Origin: Sulfurimonas sp.
Lineage (GTDB): Bacteria > Campylobacterota > Campylobacteria > Campylobacterales > Sulfurimonadaceae
Direction of reading: 5' to 3'
Length of the DNA stretch: 64,000 nucleotides
NCBI GenBank assembly: GCA_026988315.1
Contig: JALSLJ010000076.1
Location: 33,760-97,759, forward strand
In this document: in pieces, positions 18,350 through 27,257 of the stretch
Layout of the letters: each line of letters starts with the position of its first letter
Numbering within the stretch: the first letter of the stretch is position 1
Notes under the pieces: generated by a model
What the model saw: the letters and a program-made list of their open reading frames with translations, nothing else
The model's database searches: none
What the model was told of the DNA's origin: nothing
Made by a program: the position numbers and the translations under genes

Positions 18350-19098
18350 TCATTACCTTTATTTATTCTTTTAAACTCTTCAAAATTTATCTTAGTTAGT
18401 TCACCATCTCTATATACAAATCTTAAGTTTTTTCCTTTTTTATACTCTATCGTTTTGCCATTGACATCAAAATCTACATAGCCGTGTCCTAGAGAGAGAA
18501 GCCAATCTTTATTGGGATCTAAAACAAGCTCCTCCGTAATAGTTTTTTGATTTTTTTTATGAACACCAAGCTCAATATAGCCAATCCATAATTTTGATTT
18601 TGGCTTTATACTAAAATATTTTACAACAACAGGTTCAATAACTTCTTCAACTATGGGTTCAGGGTCGTTTATATTTTGATTGCTACTTACACTTTTAGCA
18701 CTCTCTATAGCACTATTGTCTAGCTCCTCAACAACAGTAGAACTACTTGAAGAGGATGAATAAGTACTTATTAAAGCTACAATAAGAAAAACAATAACTC
18801 CAATGACGATATATATTTTTGTTGAATTTTTCTTTAATTTAGACTCAGTAAAAACATCTGCTTCTTGTTCAGGAACGATAGTGTTTTCTTGAAAATACTC
18901 GATACCCTCTTCTCTTAATGAATCTAGTTTTATGCTGTACTCTCTCTCAAGTATCGAGATAAATCCACAAAATTGTATCTTTGTCATATTATCAAAAGAG
19001 TGGCCAAAAATCGCTTGTACATGTATTTTTGATATATGTGTATTTTCATGTATTTTTTGAGCACCAATACTTTTTAACTTCTCTAATCCTTCACTCAT
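18343..19098 (-). CDS. Single-pass membrane protein, RodZ-like architecture
   Basis: N-terminal helical cytoplasmic segment, TM (IYIVIGVIVFLIVALISTY), Ser-rich/acidic linker, C-terminal beta-rich domain (DKDWLLSLGHGYVDFDVNGKTIEY region). Confidence 0.6.
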   Translation of the reverse strand: MSEGLEKLKSIGAQKIHENTHISKIHVQAIFGHSFDNMTKIQFCGFISILEREYSIKLDSLREEGIEYFQENTIVPEQEADVFTESKLKKNSTKIYIVIGVIVFLIVALISTYSSSSSSSTVVEELDNSAIESAKSVSSNQNINDPEPIVEEVIEPVVVKYFSIKPKSKLWIGYIELGVHKKNQKTITEELVLDPNKDWLLSLGHGYVDFDVNGKTIEYKKGKNLRFVYRDGELTKINFEEFKRINKGNEW

Positions 19099-19775
19099 AT
19101 TCTCATCCTATCCATTAAAATAGCTCCTGCCACACTAACATTTAATGAATCAAACTTATGTGACATTTTTATACTAACAACCTTGTCTAATTTTGAAACA
19201 ACACGGGATGTAAGCCCTTCCCCCTCACTACCTAAAACTAAAACTCTTTTTCTTGTAAGCACGACATCTCTAATATCTTCACCACCCATATCAGCACCAT
19301 AAACACAAAAACCTGATGTTTTCAAATCGTTTAAAACAGTATGGATGTTATGTTCTAGTGCAAAAGGCATATCGAACAAAGCTCCTGTACTAGTGCGTAA
19401 AATCGGCTCTAAGGGAAGATTTTTAACTCCACATGCTATTATAGAGTCCACACCTAAGGCGTATGCACTTCTAACAATTGCACCAATATTTCCAACATCT
19501 GTCAGACTTGAAAGAACAAGTACAAATTCAGAATCAAAAAAAGATCTATAACTTTGTAGTTTATACTCATCTACCTCAGCTAAAAATCCTTGATGATTAG
19601 CATTTTTACTCATTTTTTGAGCAGCTTCTGCCGGGATGCGTTTCACTTCAAAGTCCATTTTCATAAGACGCGAATACTCTTTCTTGTCAAGATCTTTTGA
19701 TAAATATAAAATTTTTATCTTACTTGGATGATTATTTATTATATAATAAATTGGTTGTTTAGCATAAATTAACAT
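19095..19775 (-). CDS. rlmB: TrmH/SpoU family RNA 2'-O-methyltransferase (RlmB-like)
   Basis: LTDVGNIGAIVRSAYALGVDSII, VLGSEGEGL, SLNVSVAGAILMD. Confidence 0.88.
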   Translation of the reverse strand: MLIYAKQPIYYIINNHPSKIKILYLSKDLDKKEYSRLMKMDFEVKRIPAEAAQKMSKNANHQGFLAEVDEYKLQSYRSFFDSEFVLVLSSLTDVGNIGAIVRSAYALGVDSIIACGVKNLPLEPILRTSTGALFDMPFALEHNIHTVLNDLKTSGFCVYGADMGGEDIRDVVLTRKRVLVLGSEGEGLTSRVVSKLDKVVSIKMSHKFDSLNVSVAGAILMDRMRI

Positions 19776-19891
19776 GAAAGTATTCTAGCTAAAAAAAATT
19801 AATTTTGCTATATTATAGTTCTTTAATTTGACTAGAGCTAATATAAGAGAGTATTATTAGCATAAAATTACAAAATAATTAAGGTTGTAAA

Positions 19892-20104
19892 ATGTCTAAA
19901 GATAAGAAAGATTTATTTAAAGATTATGTTCCTGAAGTGCTTGAATATGATGTGAATGTTGATGGAAGTGACGAACATAAAATAAGAGAGGAGCATCTCA
20001 GTACAAAAGAAAACCTTGTTGAGAAAATAAAAAAAGCTAAAGCTAAAGCTAAAGGTAATCAAACAACCTATAGAGGAAACATACGAACAGAAAATGAGAA
20101 ATAA
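19892..20104 (+). CDS. Small hypothetical protein
   Basis: 70-aa ORF with upstream gap and overlapping stop/start with the next gene. Confidence 0.5.
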   Translation: MSKDKKDLFKDYVPEVLEYDVNVDGSDEHKIREEHLSTKENLVEKIKKAKAKAKGNQTTYRGNIRTENEK

Positions 20105-20790
20105 TGATACAAAAAGCACATGATGCCTACAATGCAAAAGATTTCACAACTGCATATAAAATCTATACAGAGCTAGCCAATCAAGGGGATGCTGATGCAC
20201 AAACTTCACTCGCCTTTATGCACCAAAATGCCCAAGGTTGCGAAGTAGATGAGCAAAAAACCTTAGAGCTGTATATAAAAGCAAGTGAACAAAACCAACC
20301 TTATGCTTTTTTTAATCTCGCTATTCTTTATGCCAATGGCTTAGGTGGTGTAGAATATAATCAATTGAGAGCACATGAACTTTTTATGGAAGCAGCAACA
20401 AGGGAAGTACCACCTGCAATGTATGAAGTAGCACTAATGTTAGAACGCGGTCTTGGATGCACTCAAAATTACTCAGAATCTGCATTTTGGTATGAGGAGG
20501 GAGCTAAGCGTGGTCATCTAAAATGCTTCAACAATCTAGGTGTACTTTACAAAGAGGGGCACGGCGTTGAGATAAATGAGGCAAAATGTTTTATATGTTT
20601 CTCTCGTGCAGCTGATGGTGAACTAGCTGAGGGACTTTATAATCTTGGTCAACTTTACGATCAAGGTATTGGATGTGAAGCAAACCATGAAATGGCACTA
20701 GACTTATGTAGAAAAGCTGCCTATAAAGGGCATGAAAAAGCTAAAAGCATTATCAAAAACTTACAAGAAGAGGGAAAAATAGTTTTTTAA
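20104..20790 (+). CDS. Sel1-repeat (SLR/TPR-like) protein
   Basis: Repeats such as A...LA.MYE.G.GV.....A....AA..G.... Confidence 0.88.
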   Translation: MIQKAHDAYNAKDFTTAYKIYTELANQGDADAQTSLAFMHQNAQGCEVDEQKTLELYIKASEQNQPYAFFNLAILYANGLGGVEYNQLRAHELFMEAATREVPPAMYEVALMLERGLGCTQNYSESAFWYEEGAKRGHLKCFNNLGVLYKEGHGVEINEAKCFICFSRAADGELAEGLYNLGQLYDQGIGCEANHEMALDLCRKAAYKGHEKAKSIIKNLQEEGKIVF

Positions 20791-20856
20791 AAGCTAAAAG
20801 GGAAAGTTGCTAACGATTAGCAATTATTGAACGAAAGAAAACTAAAAGGAAACTAC

Positions 20857-21468
20857 TTGTTTACAGGACTAATTAGAGAGATTGCAAATGTTAAAAGCCT
20901 ATCTGGAAGTACTCTTAGCATAGAGGCTAAACACAAAGCAAAACTTGGTGATTCTATTGCCATAAATGGTGCATGTTTAACTGTCACAAAAGTACTTAGA
21001 GATGGTTTTAGTGTTGAACTTTCACCAGAATCTCAAAAACTTCTAGCTATGGAGAACTATAAACACCAAGTTCATATAGAGCCTGCCATGATTATGGGTG
21101 ATAGATTTGAAGGGCATGTGGTTCAGGGGCATATTGATGCTATAGGCACCATAAAAGATATAAAAAATAATGGTAACTCTTTTGATATTTTTATAGAAGT
21201 AGAAAAAAAATTTATCCCTTACATTATTCCCAAAGGCTCTATCACAATAGATGGAGTGAGTTTAACTGTCAATGATGTCGATGTAAATAGTTTTAGATTA
21301 ACTATCATCCCACATACTATGAAAGAAACTCTTTTTAAAAACTACAAAAAAGGCTCAAAAGTAAATATTGAAACAGATATGTTTGCCCGTTATGTTTCCC
21401 ATATAATATCTCACCAAAAAAATGCTCTTTCATGGGATGAAGTGGAATCGATTGTAGCAAGGTATTAA
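20857..21468 (+). CDS. ribE: Riboflavin synthase alpha subunit
   Basis: Canonical (M)FTGLI start from TTG at 20857 with AAAAGGA SD; two lumazine-binding repeats (INGACLTV, IDGVSLTV). ORF track starts 30 nt upstream at another TTG. Confidence 0.9.
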   Translation: MFTGLIREIANVKSLSGSTLSIEAKHKAKLGDSIAINGACLTVTKVLRDGFSVELSPESQKLLAMENYKHQVHIEPAMIMGDRFEGHVVQGHIDAIGTIKDIKNNGNSFDIFIEVEKKFIPYIIPKGSITIDGVSLTVNDVDVNSFRLTIIPHTMKETLFKNYKKGSKVNIETDMFARYVSHIISHQKNALSWDEVESIVARY

Positions 21469-21473
21469 GCAAA

Positions 21474-21740
21474 ATGCCAAACAAAGCTGCAGCTCTTCAG
21501 TATGACAAGGGGAATGGCAGTTCTCCAAAAGTTGTAGCATCTGGCAAAGGTGAACTAGCACAAAAAATTATAGAAAAAGCACAGGAGTTTGATGTTCCCC
21601 TATTTGCTAATGAGATGCTTGTTAACTCTCTGCTTGATTTAGAGATAGACCATCAAATACCACAAGAACTTTATAAGGGCGTAGCCGATGTTTTTATTTG
21701 GCTAATGAAAAATGAGCAAAAGTTTACAAAACAGCTATAA
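21474..21740 (+). CDS. flhX: FlhB C-terminal-domain-like protein (FlhX)
   Basis: AAALQYDKGNGSSPKVVASGKGELAQKIIEKAQEFDVPLFAN...LL.LEIDHQIPQELYKGVADVFIWL matches the FlhB cytoplasmic domain; no TM region. Confidence 0.88.
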   Translation: MPNKAAALQYDKGNGSSPKVVASGKGELAQKIIEKAQEFDVPLFANEMLVNSLLDLEIDHQIPQELYKGVADVFIWLMKNEQKFTKQL

Positions 21741-21859
21741 TCTTCACTAATAGTAATAAATTTCTTATTTTTTAATACAATTTAAAGAAACTTACACCAT
21801 TCCCTATTAAATACTAAAAATACTGCTAGATAAGTTTAAAACATAAAGGATAATATCCC

Positions 21860-23356
21860 TTATTTTTCCCCTTTTTTCTTCGCTTTAAAGAGCAAAGGTG
21901 TACCTGTAAAATTAAAGGTCTCACGAAGTTTGTTTGTAAGGTATCTTCTATATGTAAAGTGTAACCCCTTTGGTTTATTCATAATTATAGCTATTTTTGG
22001 TGGTCTAGTCTCATACTGAGTAGCATAATAGATACGGATAACTTGCCCACGCATTGATGGCAATTGATGGCGTCGCATAGCCTTCTCCATCGCCTCATTG
22101 AGTTGTGAAGTACTTATTCTCTGAGAGTAATTTTCATTTATTTCTAAAATCAAATCATGTAGTTTATCAACTCTTTGATGCGTTAAAGCAGATAAAGTGA
22201 TAATAGGAGCATATGCCAAGAACTTAAATCTCTCACGAACATCTTGAATGATTTTATCATGCTCTTCTCTTTTGGAAATATCCCATTTATTTAAAACAAT
22301 AATACATCCGAGCTTATTACTATCAACTAGTCCAGCTATTTTTTCATCAAGATCTAAAAAAGGCTCACTCGCATCTAAAACAACAAGAGCCATATTTGAG
22401 TTTTCAAGCATCTCTTTTGTACGCATTAAGGCATATTTTTCAATTCCTAAAATTTTACCACGACGACGAAGCCCGGCTGTATCAACAAAAGTTAGTTGCT
22501 TATCTTTATAATCAACAGTCTCATCAATTGGATCAATTGTAGTTCCAGCGACACTACTTACAACAGAGCGCTCTTCACCTAAAAGAGCATTTAAAAGTGA
22601 GCTTTTACCAACATTTGTGCGGCCAATAATCGCTATTTTAATGTGGTTAATATCCTCTTCATTAAACTCTTTGATACGGTCATTTTGACCAAAGATAGAA
22701 TCATCTTCAATGAGTCCATCCATCTCATCATCATCCCAGTATGTAAAACCGTCATCAAGCTCTTCGTCGTAATTATTTGGTGCAAAAAATTCTTCATCAC
22801 TAAGTTCAGGTTCAATTATGTTTATTCCATCATCTTCTTCAACCGCCTCATCCTCTTTTATTATATCAGAGTCTGGTACTTTTGAAGCTATCCAGTCTAA
22901 AAGTTCAACAGTATTTCTATTGTGTGCAACAGAGATTCCAAAGATAGCATCTGTTCCAAACTCATAATATTCCCAAAGTTTCTCTTTCATCTTATCGTTG
23001 TCAATTTTATTGACAACAAGGGCCATATCTTTTCCCATAGCTTGCAGTTCATAAAAAAGTTTTTTATCCTCCTCTTCAGGAAGACCTTTGCCATCAACCA
23101 TATAAAGGATGATGTCTGCTTTATATGCAGCTTTTAATGACATCTCTTTTATTTTATCAAATAGCTCGCACCCTTTATCTAAGCCACCCGTGTCTAAGAG
23201 CTGTACCTCTTTGTTTATTATAAGAGCTGTTCTTCTTTTGACATCCCTAGTTGTACCAGCTAAGTCAGATGTAATGGCATCTCTTTTTTTAACAAGCCTG
23301 TTAAAAAGTGAACTTTTACCAACATTTGGACGACCAATTATGGCGATTTTTTTCAT
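21860..23356 (-). CDS. der: Ribosome biogenesis GTPase Der
   Basis: Tandem G domains (AIIGRPNVGKSSLFNRL and AIIGRTNVGKSSLLNALL) plus KH-like C-terminus. Confidence 0.96.
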   Translation of the reverse strand: MKKIAIIGRPNVGKSSLFNRLVKKRDAITSDLAGTTRDVKRRTALIINKEVQLLDTGGLDKGCELFDKIKEMSLKAAYKADIILYMVDGKGLPEEEDKKLFYELQAMGKDMALVVNKIDNDKMKEKLWEYYEFGTDAIFGISVAHNRNTVELLDWIASKVPDSDIIKEDEAVEEDDGINIIEPELSDEEFFAPNNYDEELDDGFTYWDDDEMDGLIEDDSIFGQNDRIKEFNEEDINHIKIAIIGRTNVGKSSLLNALLGEERSVVSSVAGTTIDPIDETVDYKDKQLTFVDTAGLRRRGKILGIEKYALMRTKEMLENSNMALVVLDASEPFLDLDEKIAGLVDSNKLGCIIVLNKWDISKREEHDKIIQDVRERFKFLAYAPIITLSALTHQRVDKLHDLILEINENYSQRISTSQLNEAMEKAMRRHQLPSMRGQVIRIYYATQYETRPPKIAIIMNKPKGLHFTYRRYLTNKLRETFNFTGTPLLFKAKKKGEK

Positions 23357-23433
23357 ATAGTGCCTTATTTATTTTAATTATAAAAAAATTAAATCTTATT
23401 TGAAATTATATCTAAAAAATATAAGAGGGGATA

Positions 23434-23453
23434 AACTCTCCAAAAAGAGAGTT
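23434..23453 (-). terminator. Hairpin downstream of LPP20-like operon
   Basis: AACTCTC-N6-GAGAGTT between the stop at 23469 and the start of der. Confidence 0.5.
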
Positions 23454-23468
23454 ATAATTATAGAGGTT

Positions 23469-23867
23469 TTAATCTAAGACTAGCCATACAAAATACTCTT
23501 GACTCATTGGATCTTGCCAAACTTCTTCTATATGTGCTGTGATTTTAGTATTTGCAGTATAGCTAGATTTTACATTCAAATCTGTACTTACTCTGTCGTT
23601 TGTAACTTGTTCTTCTTTAGCCATACTCATGCTGACATCTACACCTCTTTGAAGTGAAAGCTCATCTAAGGCACGAGTAATAGCGAGTCTTCTTTGATGA
23701 GACACACCTCGATGATGTATATAAGCACTACCAACAGCACCAATTTTACCATCTTGGTTTGGTTTCATAACCCAAGAGGGACGCTCATATTTTGATTTTG
23801 GTTCAGGTTGAGAGCAACCTGAAAAAACCAAAAGTAAAAACGCAATAGAAACTACAAATAGTTTCAT
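23469..23867 (-). CDS. LPP20-family lipoprotein
   Basis: Lipobox LLVFSGCS; RPSWV...GKIGAVGSA....ALDEL pattern. Confidence 0.75.
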   Translation of the reverse strand: MKLFVVSIAFLLLVFSGCSQPEPKSKYERPSWVMKPNQDGKIGAVGSAYIHHRGVSHQRRLAITRALDELSLQRGVDVSMSMAKEEQVTNDRVSTDLNVKSSYTANTKITAHIEEVWQDPMSQEYFVWLVLD

Positions 23868-24439
23868 TAGTCAGTTGGGAACTCTTTATCAAGACTCTCT
23901 AAAGCATTCTTAGACTGAAACTGTTGCCATAAAGCTTGATCATTTTTAAAACTTGTTTTCACAGCTTTCTTAACCTCACCATTTACAGTTGATTCAGGAA
24001 CTGTAACTAAAAGATATAACGCACCCGATGGAGCTTGCCAAGAATCTACAGCTTTTGAGCCCTCTAGGTTGATTTTTGCAACCTGCTTAGAAACAGCAGT
24101 CGTTACTTGGTCAACTGTTTCAGCATCACCATCACCTGTTGTACGAGTGAAAGTCTCAACCTTATCTTTTACCTGAGATTTAATCTGCTGTGCCAAATCC
24201 GAACGACCATTTGCAGTAGCAACTCTTCTCATATGACCCATACCTGCAGCACTTTTTTTAGCTATACCAACACCAGCATACGCACCCTCAGCAAAAGGAT
24301 TACATGTCCATTTTGGAGCTAATACATTCTCTTGTTTACAACGAAAATCTGCTTCTGGCTTAGGTGCAGCACCACCACATCCAGAAATTGTTGCAGCTAT
24401 TAAACCTGCTAATGCTATTGATGAAATTGTTTTGATCAT
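23867..24439 (-). CDS. LPP20-family lipoprotein
   Basis: Lipobox IAATISGCGG; APKWTCNPFAEGAYAGVGIAKKS..G...RR.AT.NGR.DLAQQI. Confidence 0.8.
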   Translation of the reverse strand: MIKTISSIALAGLIAATISGCGGAAPKPEADFRCKQENVLAPKWTCNPFAEGAYAGVGIAKKSAAGMGHMRRVATANGRSDLAQQIKSQVKDKVETFTRTTGDGDAETVDQVTTAVSKQVAKINLEGSKAVDSWQAPSGALYLLVTVPESTVNGEVKKAVKTSFKNDQALWQQFQSKNALESLDKEFPTD

Positions 24440-24530
24440 TAAGATCTCCTTTTATTAGTTAAAAGCATTATACTCTCATCAATCTTAAAAAATATTTATT
24501 ACTATTATATGCTTCAAATACTAGCAAAAT

Positions 24531-25523
24531 TTACAAACCTATAAAGTCATAGAAACCGAGCTTCTTTATTTTTCCATTGAGATGTATAGCGGACTGATCT
24601 TTAGCCTCTTTATGACTTTTTCTTGATTTACCAATAAAAGTGTGTTGCCTAAAAGATATTCTCTTTTTATTCATATCATAAGTGCTTAACTTTATAAGAG
24701 TGCTTGATTTCATAAAACTATACTCTTGGGAATCAGTTGTAACAGATTTAACAATCAACTTTAAAGAGTCTTTAGAGCTTGGTGTTTTGCTAATTTTTAA
24801 ACCCTCTTTTTTTATAGCTCGCTTTATATATTTTGCAAAAACCTTTGAATTTCCATCGCTAAGTAGATAAAAACTCAAGCGCTTTTTTAAATCATTATAC
24901 TCATCATTCATCTTTTTTAGAAAAGCAAACTCTTTGGTTACTCTATATGTTGTAAGTGTAGTTTTTTTCAGCTGTGTATATGTAGCTAAGATTGGATACT
25001 CTTGCAACAATCTATTTAAGCCTGAAAATCGTTTAATTGCTATCTCATTTTGAAGCGATTCATATTTTTTCACAACTGCTTCAAACTTTGGATTTGAAAT
25101 ATCTTCAATTTTTTCAAAGAAGCTCTTTTTTTCCATTTTTATAAGGACTAAAAAACGGCCTTTAAAATTTGTGGATTTATCTATTTGTATATCTCTGAGT
25201 GGCAATGATTTTATAAACTTAGTATTTTCTTTCAAAATTTTACTTACATTTATTTTACTTATTGTTCCTAGTGGATGGAGCGGTTTTGCAAATTCTGCAT
25301 CCAACTTAGTGATTAATTGATTACGCAAAGATGAAATCGCCTTATTTTTAGCTTTTTTTAAAGTCTCACCCGAGCCTGTTGCATAAAAAAATTGGTAATC
25401 TTGCGGTGGGGATGTGTACCAAAGTGGTTTAGTTTCTGGTTTTGGTGCGGAACATCCAGCAAAAATTGCCATAACTATTGCTATAAAAACAAACCTATAA
25501 ACCTTACTCATATACATTTTCAT
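24531..25523 (-). CDS. LPP20-like lipoprotein
   Basis: Lipobox AIFAGCSAPKPE; KPLWYTSPPQDYQFFYATGSGETLKKAKNKAISSLRNQL. Confidence 0.7.
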   Translation of the reverse strand: MKMYMSKVYRFVFIAIVMAIFAGCSAPKPETKPLWYTSPPQDYQFFYATGSGETLKKAKNKAISSLRNQLITKLDAEFAKPLHPLGTISKINVSKILKENTKFIKSLPLRDIQIDKSTNFKGRFLVLIKMEKKSFFEKIEDISNPKFEAVVKKYESLQNEIAIKRFSGLNRLLQEYPILATYTQLKKTTLTTYRVTKEFAFLKKMNDEYNDLKKRLSFYLLSDGNSKVFAKYIKRAIKKEGLKISKTPSSKDSLKLIVKSVTTDSQEYSFMKSSTLIKLSTYDMNKKRISFRQHTFIGKSRKSHKEAKDQSAIHLNGKIKKLGFYDFIGL

Positions 25524-26679
25524 CCTTTTGAATAGAATTGTTTTCTTCTATATATATCGACTGTGATGGAAAGGCAAACGATGCACCATTTTGCTCAACT
25601 ATTCTCATAAACTCAAGGTAAATTCTTTCTCGAACAGCCATAAATTCACCCCACTTTACTGTTTTTGTAAAGAAGTAACAAAACACATCTAATGAGCTAT
25701 CATTAAATTCACTAAAATATACATAGATAGTTTGAGGATGGATATCTTCATCATTGTGCAATAGCTCCCTAATATCTTTTAGTATATTTTGCATCTGCGT
25801 TGATGTAGTAGAGTATGTTAAGCCTAGAGTCATTTTAATTCTTCTTCTATCCATCTTAGACCAGTTTAGTATAGCACTATCTGCAAGGTTTCCATTAGGG
25901 ACAGATACAAGTGCTTGAGCAAAGGTTCTCACTCTTGTTGAACGCATCCCTATATCTTCTATGGTTCCCTCAACATCTGGTGTTTTTATCCAATCACCAA
26001 CCTTAAAAGGGGAATCTGTAAAAATCATTATAGAACCAAATAGATGTCTTGCTGTATCTTTTGCAGCAAGAGCTACTGCCATACCAGCTAAACCAAGTGA
26101 AGCAAGAAGCCCTCTTATATCGTAACCCCATGTTTGAAGAAGCAAAATAAAGATAATAACAATCGTTATAATTTTAAAGAGCCTCACTCCAAATTTCACA
26201 AGAGTATCTTTTAAATCTACAACATTATCTTGATCGTACTTATATGTATAAAAGTTATGTAAAAATTCCAAAAAGAGTATAATAATCCACGCGACTATAA
26301 GATAATTTAAAGAGCCGTTTAAATCATACACAATCTTATCTATGGCTTGAGAAAATTCCAATACACCATAAGAAGCATTAAACCCTATAAGTAGAATTTT
26401 CCATTTTATAGGTTCATTGAAAATTTTGAAAAATTTTACACCTAATGGATTTTCAAATTTTTCTGAAATTGTCTTTAAGATGTATTCTAAAAATTTTATC
26501 AGTTGCTTTCTTAGAAGGTAAATTATCAAAAAAACTATAAATGCTGACATCCAGTCAACTAACTGATTTGAAAATATTTTAAAACTCAAAATGCCTTGAA
26601 TATCTTCTGGTATATCAAATATATTTTTTATATATTGACTTATTAGTTTGTAAAACTCATTGATTAAATTTTCTATCAT
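25504..26679 (-). CDS. MscS-family mechanosensitive ion channel
   Basis: GLAGMAVALAAKDTARHLFGSIMIFTDSPFKVGDWI...GTIEDIGMRSTRVRT. Confidence 0.93.
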   Translation of the reverse strand: MIENLINEFYKLISQYIKNIFDIPEDIQGILSFKIFSNQLVDWMSAFIVFLIIYLLRKQLIKFLEYILKTISEKFENPLGVKFFKIFNEPIKWKILLIGFNASYGVLEFSQAIDKIVYDLNGSLNYLIVAWIIILFLEFLHNFYTYKYDQDNVVDLKDTLVKFGVRLFKIITIVIIFILLLQTWGYDIRGLLASLGLAGMAVALAAKDTARHLFGSIMIFTDSPFKVGDWIKTPDVEGTIEDIGMRSTRVRTFAQALVSVPNGNLADSAILNWSKMDRRRIKMTLGLTYSTTSTQMQNILKDIRELLHNDEDIHPQTIYVYFSEFNDSSLDVFCYFFTKTVKWGEFMAVRERIYLEFMRIVEQNGASFAFPSQSIYIEENNSIQKDENVYE

Positions 26680-26754
26680 TGTTTATCCATTTGTAAATTC
26701 ATGAATTTTAGCTCTAAAAGCTTTAAATAATCCTTGATATGTATAATTGTACCT

Positions 26755-27192
26755 ATGAAATATTATGCGTATGAAAATTTTAAAAAAGACACAAATAGAT
26801 TACTCCATGAACTTAGAGAGTTTCAACCAGAAGTTATACTAGGTATAGCAAGGGGTGGGCTAACACTTTGTCATGCAATCGCTGAGGGCTTAAATGTGAG
26901 AGCGGTTCAAACTATTAGAACTGAACTCTATGATAATACTTGCAAAAGAGATGCCGTAAGTATTTTTGGAGAGTGTGATTTTAATTTTATTACAAAGGTT
27001 TTAGTGGTAGATGATATAGCTGATAGTGGAGAAACACTCGATGCCGTTATGAGACACCTAGAAAATAAGTATAGAACAATAGAATTTAGATCTGCTACAC
27101 TTTTTTACAAAAAAACATCTATCTATAAACCAAATTACTGGATAAATGAAGCAGATGGGTGGATAGACTTTTTTTGGGAGCGTGATTTTTGA
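26755..27192 (+). CDS. Phosphoribosyltransferase
   Basis: VILGIARGGLTLCHAIAEGL, VLVVDDIADSGETL. ATG at 26755 preferred over the TTG at 26734 used in the ORF track. Confidence 0.88.
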   Translation: MKYYAYENFKKDTNRLLHELREFQPEVILGIARGGLTLCHAIAEGLNVRAVQTIRTELYDNTCKRDAVSIFGECDFNFITKVLVVDDIADSGETLDAVMRHLENKYRTIEFRSATLFYKKTSIYKPNYWINEADGWIDFFWERDF

Positions 27193-27257
27193 TTTAGCAC
27201 TTATAATATTATTTTATATGTTATAATCATACTTTTAAAATAAAGGTGCAATTAGAG

